From assembly GCF_000626715.1 (NCBI RefSeq), contig NZ_AQRA01000004.1:186001-250000 (forward strand): a stretch of DNA of 64,000 nucleotides. The letters run 5' to 3'. Positions within the stretch are counted from its first letter, which is position 1. Every line of letters starts with the position of its first letter. Shown piece after piece: positions 15,595 through 24,040 of the stretch. Under the pieces are notes generated by a model. That model was not told the origin of the DNA, ran no database searches, and saw nothing but the letters and a program-made list of their open reading frames with translations. A program made the translations under genes and the position numbers. The DNA comes from Aquimarina atlantica. GTDB taxonomy: Bacteria; Bacteroidota; Bacteroidia; Flavobacteriales; Flavobacteriaceae.

Positions 15595-15602
15595 CAAATA
15601 TA
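15595..15602 (-). promoter_or_regulatory. -7 box of the BNR lipoprotein gene
   Basis: The minus strand reads TATATTTG, 25 nt before the ATG at 15569. It supports the shorter start. Confidence 0.6.
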
Positions 15603-15624
15603 ATAGTATTTGATCACAAAGGTC

Positions 15625-15632
15625 TACCTTTG
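15625..15632 (+). promoter_or_regulatory. -7 box of the RsmB-like gene
   Basis: TACCTTTG followed by CACACC, 21 nt before the ATG at 15654. It overlaps the TTG that opens the longest frame, so translation should begin at the ATG. Confidence 0.6.
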
Positions 15633-15653
15633 CACACCTTAAAAAATAATACA

Positions 15654-16865
15654 ATGCGTTTACATAGAAATCTTGTCTTTGCTGTTATAGATGGATTACA
15701 TGAAATATTTAATGAAGGAAGCTATGCAGATAAAGTGGTTCAGAAATTATTGAAACGAGACAAAAGATGGGGATCACGTGATCGTAGTTTTATTGCAGAA
15801 ACCGTGTACGAAATTGTACGATGGAAACGCCTATATACCGAAATAGCTGAAGTAAAAGAACCTTTCTCTAGAGAAAATCTATGGAGGGTTTTTGCAGTAT
15901 GGGCTACACTAAGGGGCATTTCTCTACCCGATTGGAAACAAATTGGCCCTACACCTACTCGTCGTATCAAAGGACGTTTTGATGAGTTAAGTAAAATAAG
16001 AAAATTTAAAGAATCTATTCCCGATTGGTTAGATCAATTAGGAGAACAAGAACTGGGAAAACTCTGGGATAAAGAAATTAGTGCACTTAATGAACAGGCT
16101 CCTGTAATTCTTCGTGCAAATACTTTAAAAACATCAAGAGAAAAACTTAGAAGTCTGCTAGAAGATGAAAATATCGATACCGAATTTATTAAAGGATATC
16201 CAAACGCACTTAGGCTTACCGAAAGAACTAATGTCTTTACTACAGAAGCATTCAAAAATGGATTATTCGAAGTACAAGATGCTTCTTCTCAATTGGTAGC
16301 CGATTATCTAGAAGTACAACCAGGGCAACGTGTTGTAGATACCTGTGCAGGTGCAGGTGGTAAAAGCCTTCATTTAGCAGCATTAATGCAAAATAAAGGG
16401 CAGGTTATTGCTATGGATATTTATGGTAACAAACTTAAAGAGCTTAAAAGAAGAGCACGTAGAGATGGTGCACATAATATCGAAACCCGGGTTATTGAAA
16501 GTACAAAAGATATCAAAAAATTACACGGTAAAGCAGATCGTGTTCTTATCGATGCTCCATGCAGTGGTTTGGGAGTTTTGCGACGAAATCCTGATGCTAA
16601 ATGGAAATTACAACCTGAGTTTTTAGATAAAATCAGACATACACAAGCCGAAATACTTGAAAATTATGCTAAAATAGTAAAGCCCGGAGGAAAATTGGTA
16701 TATGCTACCTGTTCTATTTTACCCTCTGAGAACCAGGACCAGGTAAAGAATTTCCTTTCTAAGGAAACAGGGAATGATTTCACCCTAATCAAAGACAAGA
16801 AAGTACTTTCGCATCAATCGGGATATGACGGGTTTTATATGGCATTATTAGAAAGAAAACTATAA
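15654..16865 (+). CDS. RsmB/NOP-family RNA m5C methyltransferase
   Basis: 403 aa. An N-terminal NusB-like region (about 1-140) precedes a class I SAM-dependent methyltransferase. The SAM loop is DTCAGAGGK at 229-237. The PC motif DAPCSG has Cys303, and the TC motif ATCS has Cys353, the catalytic nucleophile pair of RNA m5C methyltransferases. 16S rRNA C967 is the RsmB target in E. coli; the exact target here is not proven. The TTG at 15630 that opens the frame lies within the promoter box, so the ATG is chosen. Confidence 0.88.
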   Translation: MRLHRNLVFAVIDGLHEIFNEGSYADKVVQKLLKRDKRWGSRDRSFIAETVYEIVRWKRLYTEIAEVKEPFSRENLWRVFAVWATLRGISLPDWKQIGPTPTRRIKGRFDELSKIRKFKESIPDWLDQLGEQELGKLWDKEISALNEQAPVILRANTLKTSREKLRSLLEDENIDTEFIKGYPNALRLTERTNVFTTEAFKNGLFEVQDASSQLVADYLEVQPGQRVVDTCAGAGGKSLHLAALMQNKGQVIAMDIYGNKLKELKRRARRDGAHNIETRVIESTKDIKKLHGKADRVLIDAPCSGLGVLRRNPDAKWKLQPEFLDKIRHTQAEILENYAKIVKPGGKLVYATCSILPSENQDQVKNFLSKETGNDFTLIKDKKVLSHQSGYDGFYMALLERKL

Positions 16866-17027
16866 ATCGATCACAAATATCATATACATGGTTTTAGTGA
16901 TATTATTAGAACAATTCATTCTAACAAAAATAGTTTCATAACCAAATTTCTGAAACATTGTTTAAAATTCGGTGAATAACTCTAGGATTCTATCTTAGTT
17001 TTTTATCAAATTTTAGTAAGAAAGTAG

Positions 17028-17035
17028 TAAATTTG
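17028..17035 (+). promoter_or_regulatory. -7 box of purL
   Basis: TAAATTTG followed by CAGC, 34 nt before the purL start. Confidence 0.6.
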
Positions 17036-17069
17036 CAGCTTAATAAAAATCAACACAAATAATCGAAGT

Positions 17070-20000
17070 ATGATTCATTTCTTCGGAAACCAAAACGAGA
17101 AAGTATTTGCAGTTCAAACAGCCAATGAAATCTCCCCTGAAACCATAAAAAAATTAACCTGGTTATTTGGCAACCAACCTCAACTATCTGCGGCGTCTAT
17201 TGACGCTTTTTTTGTTGGTCCACGTGCCGCAATGATTACTCCGTGGAGTACCAATGCCGTAGAGATCACTCAGAATATGGGTATTGAAGGCATTATACGA
17301 ATAGAAGAATTTCGGGGTGTTACAAAAGATTATGTTGATTTTGATCCTATGCTCTCTCAAAAGTACAGCAAATTAGATCAGGATATCTATACCATAGATA
17401 TAGAACCAGAATCAATCATAGAAATCGATGACATTGCTGCCTATAATATTGCCGAAGGTTTAGCACTTAGTAATGAAGAGATTGAATACCTCGAAGGAGT
17501 TAGCAAAAAAATAGGGAGAAAACTTACAGACTCAGAAGTTTTTGGATTTTCGCAAGTAAATTCTGAGCACTGTCGCCATAAAATATTTAATGGAACCTTT
17601 GTGATTGATGGAGAAGAGCAACCTACTTCGCTTTTTAAACTCATCAAAAAGACGTCAGAGACACATCCAAATGATATTGTTTCTGCTTATAAAGATAATG
17701 TGGCCTTTATAAAAGGACCAAAAGTTACTCAGTTTGCCCCAAAAACTGCTGATAAGCCTGATTTTTATCAGGAAACCGAATTTAATAGTGTGATTTCGCT
17801 TAAAGCGGAAACACATAATTTTCCTACTACGGTAGAACCATTTAACGGAGCTGCAACAGGGTCCGGAGGTGAAATCAGGGATCGTCTTGCAGGAGGAAAA
17901 GGATCTTTACCTCTTGCCGGAACCGCAGTATATATGACCTCTTATTCGCGATTACAAGATAATCGCCCATGGGAGCAAGCCATGACAGAAAGAGATTGGT
18001 TATATCAAACTCCAATGGATATTTTAATAAAAGCTTCTAACGGAGCTTCTGATTTTGGAAATAAATTTGGTCAGCCTTTAATTACAGGATCTGTACTCAC
18101 TTTCGAACATGAAGAAGACGCCCGCAAACTTGGTTTCGACAAAGTAATTATGCAGGCAGGTGGTATTGGTTATGGTAAAGCCGAGCAAGCTATTAAAGCC
18201 ACTCCAAAAAAAGGAGATAAAATCGTAATCCTGGGAGGAGAAAATTATCGAATCGGTATGGGGGGTGCAGCCGTATCCTCTGCAGACACCGGAGAATTTA
18301 GTAGCGGTATCGAATTAAATGCCATACAACGTTCTAATCCAGAAATGCAAAAACGTGCCTCTAATGCAATTAGAGGTATGGTAGAAAGTGAAGAAAATAC
18401 AATTGTATCAATACATGATCACGGTGCAGGAGGACATCTTAACTGCCTTTCTGAATTGGTAGAAGAAACCGGAGGAAAAATCGATTTAGATCAATTACCG
18501 GTTGGCGACCCTACATTATCTGCAAAAGAAATCATAGGTAACGAATCCCAGGAACGTATGGGATTAGTTATCGGACAACAAAATATAGATACACTGCAAC
18601 GTATTGCCGAGCGCGAACGCTCACCTATGTACGAAGTAGGAGATGTTACAGGAGACCACCGTTTTACTTTTCAATCCAAGACCAAAGGAGATACTCCAAT
18701 GGATTTGGCATTAGAAGATATGTTTGGTAGTTCTCCTAAAACCATAATGAACGACAATACTATTGATCGTAAATATGATAATCTTTCCTATAGCAAAGAA
18801 AATTTTCGAAACTATCTCGAACAGGTACTACAATTAGAAGCTGTTGCCTGTAAAGATTGGTTAACCAATAAAGTAGATCGCTGTGTAGGAGGAAAAGTTG
18901 CAAAACAACAATGTGTAGGGCCATTACAGTTACCTTTAAATAATTGTGGAGTCATGGCTCTTGATTATAATGGTAAAGAAGGTATTGCAACTAGCATTGG
19001 GCACTCTCCTATCTCGGGTTTAATTAACCCTGAAGCTGGTAGTAAAAATTCTATTGCAGAAGCATTGACCAATATCATATGGGCTCCACTACATGAAGGT
19101 TTAAAATCTGTTTCTTTATCTGCAAACTGGATGTGGCCTTGTAAAAATGAAGGTGAAGATGCAAGATTATATAAAGCGGTAAAAGCAATTTCAGATTTTG
19201 CTATTGATTTAGGAATTAATGTGCCTACAGGTAAAGATTCACTATCGATGAAGCAAAAATATGCAAATGAAGAAGTTATTGCTCCGGGAACCGTAGTGAT
19301 ATCTGCTGCTGCACATTGTAATGACATCACCAGAGTTATTGAACCTGTTTTACAAAAAAATAGTGGAGATATTTATTATATTAACCTGTCTAATGATAAA
19401 CATCAGCTTGGTGGTTCCTCATTTGCACAAATATTAAATAAAATTGGTGATGAAGCTCCTAATATTAAAGGTGCTGCTGATTTTAAGAAGACTTTTAATG
19501 TAATTCAAGACCTTATTAAAGGAGATAAAATTGTAGCGGGTCATGATGTTGCTTCGGGAGGTTTAATTACTACACTATTAGAATTATGCTTTGCCGATCG
19601 TAATCTTGGAGCAGAACTAGATCTTTCTAAAATCGGAGAATCAGATTCAATCAAGCTATTATTTGCAGAAAATTCGGGAATCGTTTTTCAAAGTGCTTCA
19701 AATTCAGATATCGAATCTATACTCTCTAAAAACAATATTGAGTTTTTCAATATTGGTACAGTAAAAGAAGAAGCTTCTTTAATCATAAAAAATCAATCTG
19801 ACTCCTTTGATCTTCCTATAGAAGAATTAAGAAATACATGGTATACAACTTCTTTCTTATTAGATCAAAAACAAACTGCAAATGATTTAGCAAAAGATCG
19901 GTTTGAAAATTATGCAAATCAACCATTACAGTATTCTTTTCCAAAACACTTTGATGGTAAACGACCTGTGATTTCTAGTGAGTTCGAAAGACCAAAAGCA

Positions 20001-20744
20001 GCTATCATACGTGAAAAAGGAAGTAATTCTGAACGCGAAATGGCTAATGCCATGTATCTCGCTGGTTTTGATGTAAAGGATGTACATATGACCGATTTGA
20101 TTTCTGGTCGTGAAACATTAGAAGACATTCAGTTTATTGGGGCCGTAGGAGGTTTCTCTAACAGTGATGTTTTGGGATCTGCCAAAGGATGGGCAGGTGC
20201 CTTTTTATATAATGAAAAGGCAAATACCGCCTTAAAAAACTTCTTCAAAAGAGAAGACACATTATCTGTAGGTATTTGTAACGGTTGCCAGTTATTTATG
20301 GAACTGGAAGTTATTAATCCCGAGCATGAAAAACATGGTAAATTAACTTATAATGATTCCCACAAGCATGAGAGTAGTTTTACTTCTGTAAAAGTACAGG
20401 ATAATAACTCTGTAATGTTATCTACTTTGGCAGGAAGTACACTGGGAGTATGGATTTCTCATGGTGAAGGAAAATTTGATCTACCGCTATCCGAAGATCA
20501 ATATAACATTGTAGCAAAATATGGGTATGAAGGATATCCTTCTAACCCTAACGGATCAGACTATAATACAGCTATGATGACAGATAAAACAGGTCGCCAT
20601 TTGGTAATGATGCCTCATATTGAACGTTCTATCTTTCAATGGAACTGGGCTAACTATCCACAGAATAGACGTGATGAAGTATCCCCATGGATCGAAGCTT
20701 TTGTAAATGCTCGAAAATGGATAGAGAAAAATACGGCTGAATGA
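17070..20744 (+). CDS. purL: Phosphoribosylformylglycinamidine synthase, large single-chain type
   Basis: 1224 aa, the fused form with synthetase and glutaminase in one chain. It converts FGAR, glutamine and ATP to FGAM in purine synthesis. The N-terminal part has QVNSEHCRHKIFNG and the ATP-binding KAETHNFPTTVEPF block followed by GSGGEIRD. The C-terminal glutaminase has GICNGCQL with nucleophile Cys1070 and MPHIERS with His1183 and Glu1185, completing the triad. No part is missing. The stop overlaps the start of the next gene (ATGA), so the cysteine hydrolase is probably translationally coupled. Confidence 0.96.
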   Translation: MIHFFGNQNEKVFAVQTANEISPETIKKLTWLFGNQPQLSAASIDAFFVGPRAAMITPWSTNAVEITQNMGIEGIIRIEEFRGVTKDYVDFDPMLSQKYSKLDQDIYTIDIEPESIIEIDDIAAYNIAEGLALSNEEIEYLEGVSKKIGRKLTDSEVFGFSQVNSEHCRHKIFNGTFVIDGEEQPTSLFKLIKKTSETHPNDIVSAYKDNVAFIKGPKVTQFAPKTADKPDFYQETEFNSVISLKAETHNFPTTVEPFNGAATGSGGEIRDRLAGGKGSLPLAGTAVYMTSYSRLQDNRPWEQAMTERDWLYQTPMDILIKASNGASDFGNKFGQPLITGSVLTFEHEEDARKLGFDKVIMQAGGIGYGKAEQAIKATPKKGDKIVILGGENYRIGMGGAAVSSADTGEFSSGIELNAIQRSNPEMQKRASNAIRGMVESEENTIVSIHDHGAGGHLNCLSELVEETGGKIDLDQLPVGDPTLSAKEIIGNESQERMGLVIGQQNIDTLQRIAERERSPMYEVGDVTGDHRFTFQSKTKGDTPMDLALEDMFGSSPKTIMNDNTIDRKYDNLSYSKENFRNYLEQVLQLEAVACKDWLTNKVDRCVGGKVAKQQCVGPLQLPLNNCGVMALDYNGKEGIATSIGHSPISGLINPEAGSKNSIAEALTNIIWAPLHEGLKSVSLSANWMWPCKNEGEDARLYKAVKAISDFAIDLGINVPTGKDSLSMKQKYANEEVIAPGTVVISAAAHCNDITRVIEPVLQKNSGDIYYINLSNDKHQLGGSSFAQILNKIGDEAPNIKGAADFKKTFNVIQDLIKGDKIVAGHDVASGGLITTLLELCFADRNLGAELDLSKIGESDSIKLLFAENSGIVFQSASNSDIESILSKNNIEFFNIGTVKEEASLIIKNQSDSFDLPIEELRNTWYTTSFLLDQKQTANDLAKDRFENYANQPLQYSFPKHFDGKRPVISSEFERPKAAIIREKGSNSEREMANAMYLAGFDVKDVHMTDLISGRETLEDIQFIGAVGGFSNSDVLGSAKGWAGAFLYNEKANTALKNFFKREDTLSVGICNGCQLFMELEVINPEHEKHGKLTYNDSHKHESSFTSVKVQDNNSVMLSTLAGSTLGVWISHGEGKFDLPLSEDQYNIVAKYGYEGYPSNPNGSDYNTAMMTDKTGRHLVMMPHIERSIFQWNWANYPQNRRDEVSPWIEAFVNARKWIEKNTAE

Positions 20745-21298
20745 AAAACAGAAAAGCGCTCTTAGTAATTGATATGCAAAAGGGTTCTTTTACTTCAAAA
20801 ACTCCACGATTTGATACAAAAGGAGTTGTAAGTAGGGTTAATACGCTTGCAGCGTTATTTAGAGCCTCTGATTTTCCTGTATTTTTTATTCAACATGATG
20901 GTACAAAAATGAATGAATTTATACCAAATTCGGTGGAGTGGGAATTACTAGATGATTTAGAAATCGAAACAACAGACCATTTTCTAAATAAGTATGCAAA
21001 TGATATATTTTATAAGTCTAAGCTTCAATCCAAACTAAACGACTTAAATATCAATGAGCTATTCGTTACAGGTTGTGCAACTGATTTTTGTGTAGAATCT
21101 ACTGTGCAATCTGCTCTAACAAAAGATTACAATATAACTGTAGTAGCAGATGGACATACTACTGGAGACCGGCCCCATTTGAAAGCTAAAAAAGTTATTG
21201 AACACTATAATTGGGTTTGGCAAAATATGATTCCGACCAATGGAAAAATAGAAGTTAAAAAATTTGAGCAGATAAAAGACGAACTAATAAGGCATTAA
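20741..21298 (+). CDS. Isochorismatase-like cysteine hydrolase
   Basis: 185 aa. Typical fold pattern: LLVIDMQKGSF with Asp11, a Lys in the FYKSKL segment near residue 88, and GCATDFCVEST with nucleophile Cys117, the expected Asp-Lys-Cys triad. Relatives hydrolyse nicotinamide, N-carbamoyl compounds or isochorismate; the substrate is not readable here. It overlaps purL by 4 nt, which hints at a link with nucleotide or amide metabolism but does not prove it. Confidence 0.85.
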   Translation: MKNRKALLVIDMQKGSFTSKTPRFDTKGVVSRVNTLAALFRASDFPVFFIQHDGTKMNEFIPNSVEWELLDDLEIETTDHFLNKYANDIFYKSKLQSKLNDLNINELFVTGCATDFCVESTVQSALTKDYNITVVADGHTTGDRPHLKAKKVIEHYNWVWQNMIPTNGKIEVKKFEQIKDELIRH

Positions 21299-21599
21299 GT
21301 TTCTTTTTCTATAAATTGTTAATATTGTTTTTAAGCTTTTAAACAATAAATATTTTATTAAAAACGATAAAATATTGAGAAGTTAACAAATTACAGCCTC
21401 TTTTTTTTATATCTTAGAGTTGTGTATTATAAGATTTTTTATAATTTGCGAAACTATGCGTGCATAATAGTTCTTTAAAGTTCTTAAGTAATGGTGTATT
21501 CTAAATTTGTTCATCTATAAATTTAATTACCCAATCACTTTAAAAACAACCATCTATAAAGAACTTTAGAAGGCTACAAAAATTATTTTTAAACAACTT
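21299..21599. other. Intergenic region before the acyl-CoA ligase gene
   Basis: AT-rich, no gene. It contains the palindromic site at 21455-21466 just downstream of a TATAATTTG sequence, probably the regulated promoter of the ligase gene, with a leader of over 100 nt. Confidence 0.5.
21455..21466. promoter_or_regulatory. Candidate MarR operator before the acyl-CoA ligase gene
   Basis: TATGC, GT, GCATA: a palindrome with the same half-sites and spacer as the perfect palindrome before marR (23511-23532). It sits a few bases after TATAATTTG, where a repressor would block initiation. Confidence 0.55.
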
Positions 21600-23372
21600 A
21601 TGACAAAAATTACGAGATTATTTGATTTCCCACATTATCAATTAGAAAAATTTAATTTAGACAAGGCTTTAATAACTAAATATAATGGTGAATGGATTGC
21701 TACTTCTACTAAGGAATATGTAGAAAAAGCAAATCAAATTAGCCGTGGTTTGTTACGATTAGGAGTAAAACCTAATGATAAAATAGCAATTATATCTTCT
21801 AATAACAGAACAGAATGGAATATCACCGATATCGGTGTCCTTCAAATCGGAGCACAAGATGTTCCTATTTACCCTACAATTTCTCAAGAAGATTATGAAT
21901 ATGTTTTAAATCATTCTGAATCAACCTACTGTTTTGTTTCTGACGAAGAAGTATTTGAAAAGGTTAAAAACATTAAAGCTAATGTACCTTCACTAAAAGA
22001 AGTCTATTCGTATAATGATATTTCGGGCTGTAAAAGTTGGAATGAAGTTCTCGAATTAGGTAAAAACGATAGTAACCAATCTGAAGTAGAAGAAATTATG
22101 GCTTCTGTAAAAGAAGATGATCTTGCTACTTTAATATATACTTCAGGAACTACAGGAAGACCTAAAGGTGTGATGCTAAGTCATAAAAATGTAGTAAGCA
22201 ATGCTATAAACAGTTCTACCCGATTTCCCATTGTAGATGGAGAAACAAAAGCTTTAAGTTTTCTTCCCGTATGTCATATTTACGAAAGAATGCTAATGTA
22301 TCTATATCAATATCGTGGTGTAGGTATATATTTTGCAGAATCTTTAGAAACTATTAGTGATAACCTAAAGGAGGTTAAACCCGAGGTTATGACTGCAGTA
22401 CCGAGATTACTAGAAAAAGTATATGATAAAATTATTGCCAAAGGAGCTGATCTCACAGGGATTAAAAAGAAATTATTCTTTTGGGCTGTAGATCTGGGGT
22501 TAAAATACGAACCCTATGGAGCAAATGGCTGGTGGTATGAGAAAAAACTAGGCCTCGCCCGAAAACTTATTTTTAGTAAATGGCAAGAAGCTTTGGGAGG
22601 TAATTTAAAATTAATTGCTTCTGGTAGTGCTGCGTTACAGCCAAGACTTGCACGAATATTTAATGCTGCCGGGATGGGAGTTATGGAAGGATATGGGCTT
22701 ACCGAAACGTCTCCTGTAATCTCTGTGAATGAAACAGGAAACGGAGGAATGAAAATAGGCACTGTAGGAAGAATGATCCCGGATACCGAAGTAAAAATAG
22801 CAGAAGATGGTGAGATTTTGGTAAAAGGCCCTCAAGTAATGTTAGGGTATTATAAAGATGAAGAAAAAACCAAAGAGGTATTAAAAAATGGATATTTTCA
22901 TACCGGTGATATTGGCGAAGTTGATAGTGATGGATTTTTGCGCATTACCGATCGTAAAAAAGAAATGTTTAAAACTTCTGGAGGTAAATATGTCGCTCCG
23001 CAATTAATAGAAAATGCCATGAAACAGTCTCGTTTTATAGAGCAAATAATGGTAATTGGTGAAGGAGAAAAAATGCCTGCAGCGTTTATACAGCCTAATT
23101 TCGAGTTTTTAAAAGAATGGGCAGAGCGTAAGGGAATACAAATAGGTAACTCTATGCAAGAAGCTCTTAAAAATCAAACAATTATTGACCGTTATCAGGA
23201 AGAAGTTGATGAACACAACAAAAAGTTCGGAAAATGGGAACGAGTAAAACGCTTTGAACTTACATCGGATGAATGGAGTATTGATGCGGGTCACCTCACT
23301 CCTACTATGAAATTAAAAAGAAAAGTAATAAAAGAAAAATACAAAGATCTTTATTCTAAAATTTATGGCTAA
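21600..23372 (+). CDS. Long-chain acyl-CoA ligase (AMP-binding)
   Basis: 590 aa. Activates fatty acids to acyl-CoA through an acyl-adenylate. P-loop motif YTSGTTGRPKGV at about 180-191, A5 motif GYGLTETSPV, A7 TGDIGEVD and A8 RITDRKKEMFKTSGGKY, all in order. The length and the FKTSGGKYVAP variant fit the FadD/bubblegum-type long-chain synthetases of Bacteroidetes. It opens the beta-oxidation cluster and ends at a terminator before marR. Confidence 0.9.
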   Translation: MTKITRLFDFPHYQLEKFNLDKALITKYNGEWIATSTKEYVEKANQISRGLLRLGVKPNDKIAIISSNNRTEWNITDIGVLQIGAQDVPIYPTISQEDYEYVLNHSESTYCFVSDEEVFEKVKNIKANVPSLKEVYSYNDISGCKSWNEVLELGKNDSNQSEVEEIMASVKEDDLATLIYTSGTTGRPKGVMLSHKNVVSNAINSSTRFPIVDGETKALSFLPVCHIYERMLMYLYQYRGVGIYFAESLETISDNLKEVKPEVMTAVPRLLEKVYDKIIAKGADLTGIKKKLFFWAVDLGLKYEPYGANGWWYEKKLGLARKLIFSKWQEALGGNLKLIASGSAALQPRLARIFNAAGMGVMEGYGLTETSPVISVNETGNGGMKIGTVGRMIPDTEVKIAEDGEILVKGPQVMLGYYKDEEKTKEVLKNGYFHTGDIGEVDSDGFLRITDRKKEMFKTSGGKYVAPQLIENAMKQSRFIEQIMVIGEGEKMPAAFIQPNFEFLKEWAERKGIQIGNSMQEALKNQTIIDRYQEEVDEHNKKFGKWERVKRFELTSDEWSIDAGHLTPTMKLKRKVIKEKYKDLYSKIYG

Positions 23373-23426
23373 TTCAATTAACTGATTACAACGCAAAACA
23401 TATGTAAGCTTTAACTGTTAATCAGT

Positions 23427-23456
23427 AAACTCCTCATTTTATGGGGAGTTTTTTTA
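23427..23456 (+). terminator. Terminator of the acyl-CoA ligase gene
   Basis: AAACTCCTCAT (23427-23437) pairs with ATGGGGAGTTT (23441-23451), followed by TTTTT. Confidence 0.8.
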
Positions 23457-23510
23457 TTAATTCAACAAAAAAGTGTAAATTACATCAACTTTTCTCGATT
23501 TTTTACTTTA

Positions 23511-23532
23511 TTTATTATGCACGCATAATAAA
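23511..23532. promoter_or_regulatory. Candidate MarR operator before marR
   Basis: TTTATTATGC, AC, GCATAATAAA: a perfect 10-bp inverted repeat with a 2-nt centre. It lies immediately upstream of a TACCTTTA -7-like box (23539-23546), overlapping the expected -33 region, so binding would repress. Size and position suit MarR-family autoregulation. Confidence 0.65.
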
Positions 23533-23538
23533 TTTTCT

Positions 23539-23546
23539 TACCTTTA
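23539..23546 (+). promoter_or_regulatory. -7 box of marR and the beta-oxidation operon
   Basis: TACCTTTA (TAnnTTTG with final A, as in the sRNA promoters), 21 nt before the ATG. Confidence 0.45.
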
Positions 23547-23567
23547 CATTTATAATAATTTTTTTGA

Positions 23568-24023
23568 ATGAGAGAAAAGACAATCGATTATGCACTTAGA
23601 GCTACCTGGATGGCTGTTGCTAAGATGTATAATGAAGAAGCCAGCAAAAAAGGAAGTACAATGGCTACTGGATTTGCATTACTAAGCATAGATCCAGAAA
23701 GCGGTACACCTTCTACTTCATTAGGTCCCAAAATGGGAATGGAAGCTACAAGTTTATCACGCACTTTGAAAACCATGGAAGAAAAAGGATTGATTTTCAG
23801 AAAGAAAAACCCTCAGGATGGACGTGGTGTATTGATTTATCTCACTCCGTTTGGTGTAGAAATGAGAAATTTCTCTAAAGAAGTGGTTTTTACTTTTGAT
23901 GCTACGGTAAGAAAACATGTTTCACAAGAAAAATTAGATATTTTCTTAGAAGTGTTTCAAATCATAAATGACCTGATTTCATCCAAAAAAATTTACTCAA
24001 AACAAGAATCTATAAAACCTTAA
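23568..24023 (+). CDS. MarR-family transcriptional regulator of the beta-oxidation operon
   Basis: 151 aa. The winged helix-turn-helix is visible as LGPKMGMEATSLSRTLKTME followed by the wing KKNPQDGRGVLIYLTP (around residues 44-91), with helices at both ends for dimerisation. It is the first gene of an operon with the bifunctional beta-oxidation enzyme, 17 nt apart. Two matching palindromes, before this gene and before the acyl-CoA ligase gene, are the probable binding sites. Acyl-CoA is a likely effector by analogy with other fatty-acid regulators, which is inference. Confidence 0.88.
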   Translation: MREKTIDYALRATWMAVAKMYNEEASKKGSTMATGFALLSIDPESGTPSTSLGPKMGMEATSLSRTLKTMEEKGLIFRKKNPQDGRGVLIYLTPFGVEMRNFSKEVVFTFDATVRKHVSQEKLDIFLEVFQIINDLISSKKIYSKQESIKP

Positions 24024-24040
24024 CAACTCGAAGTTAAAAA

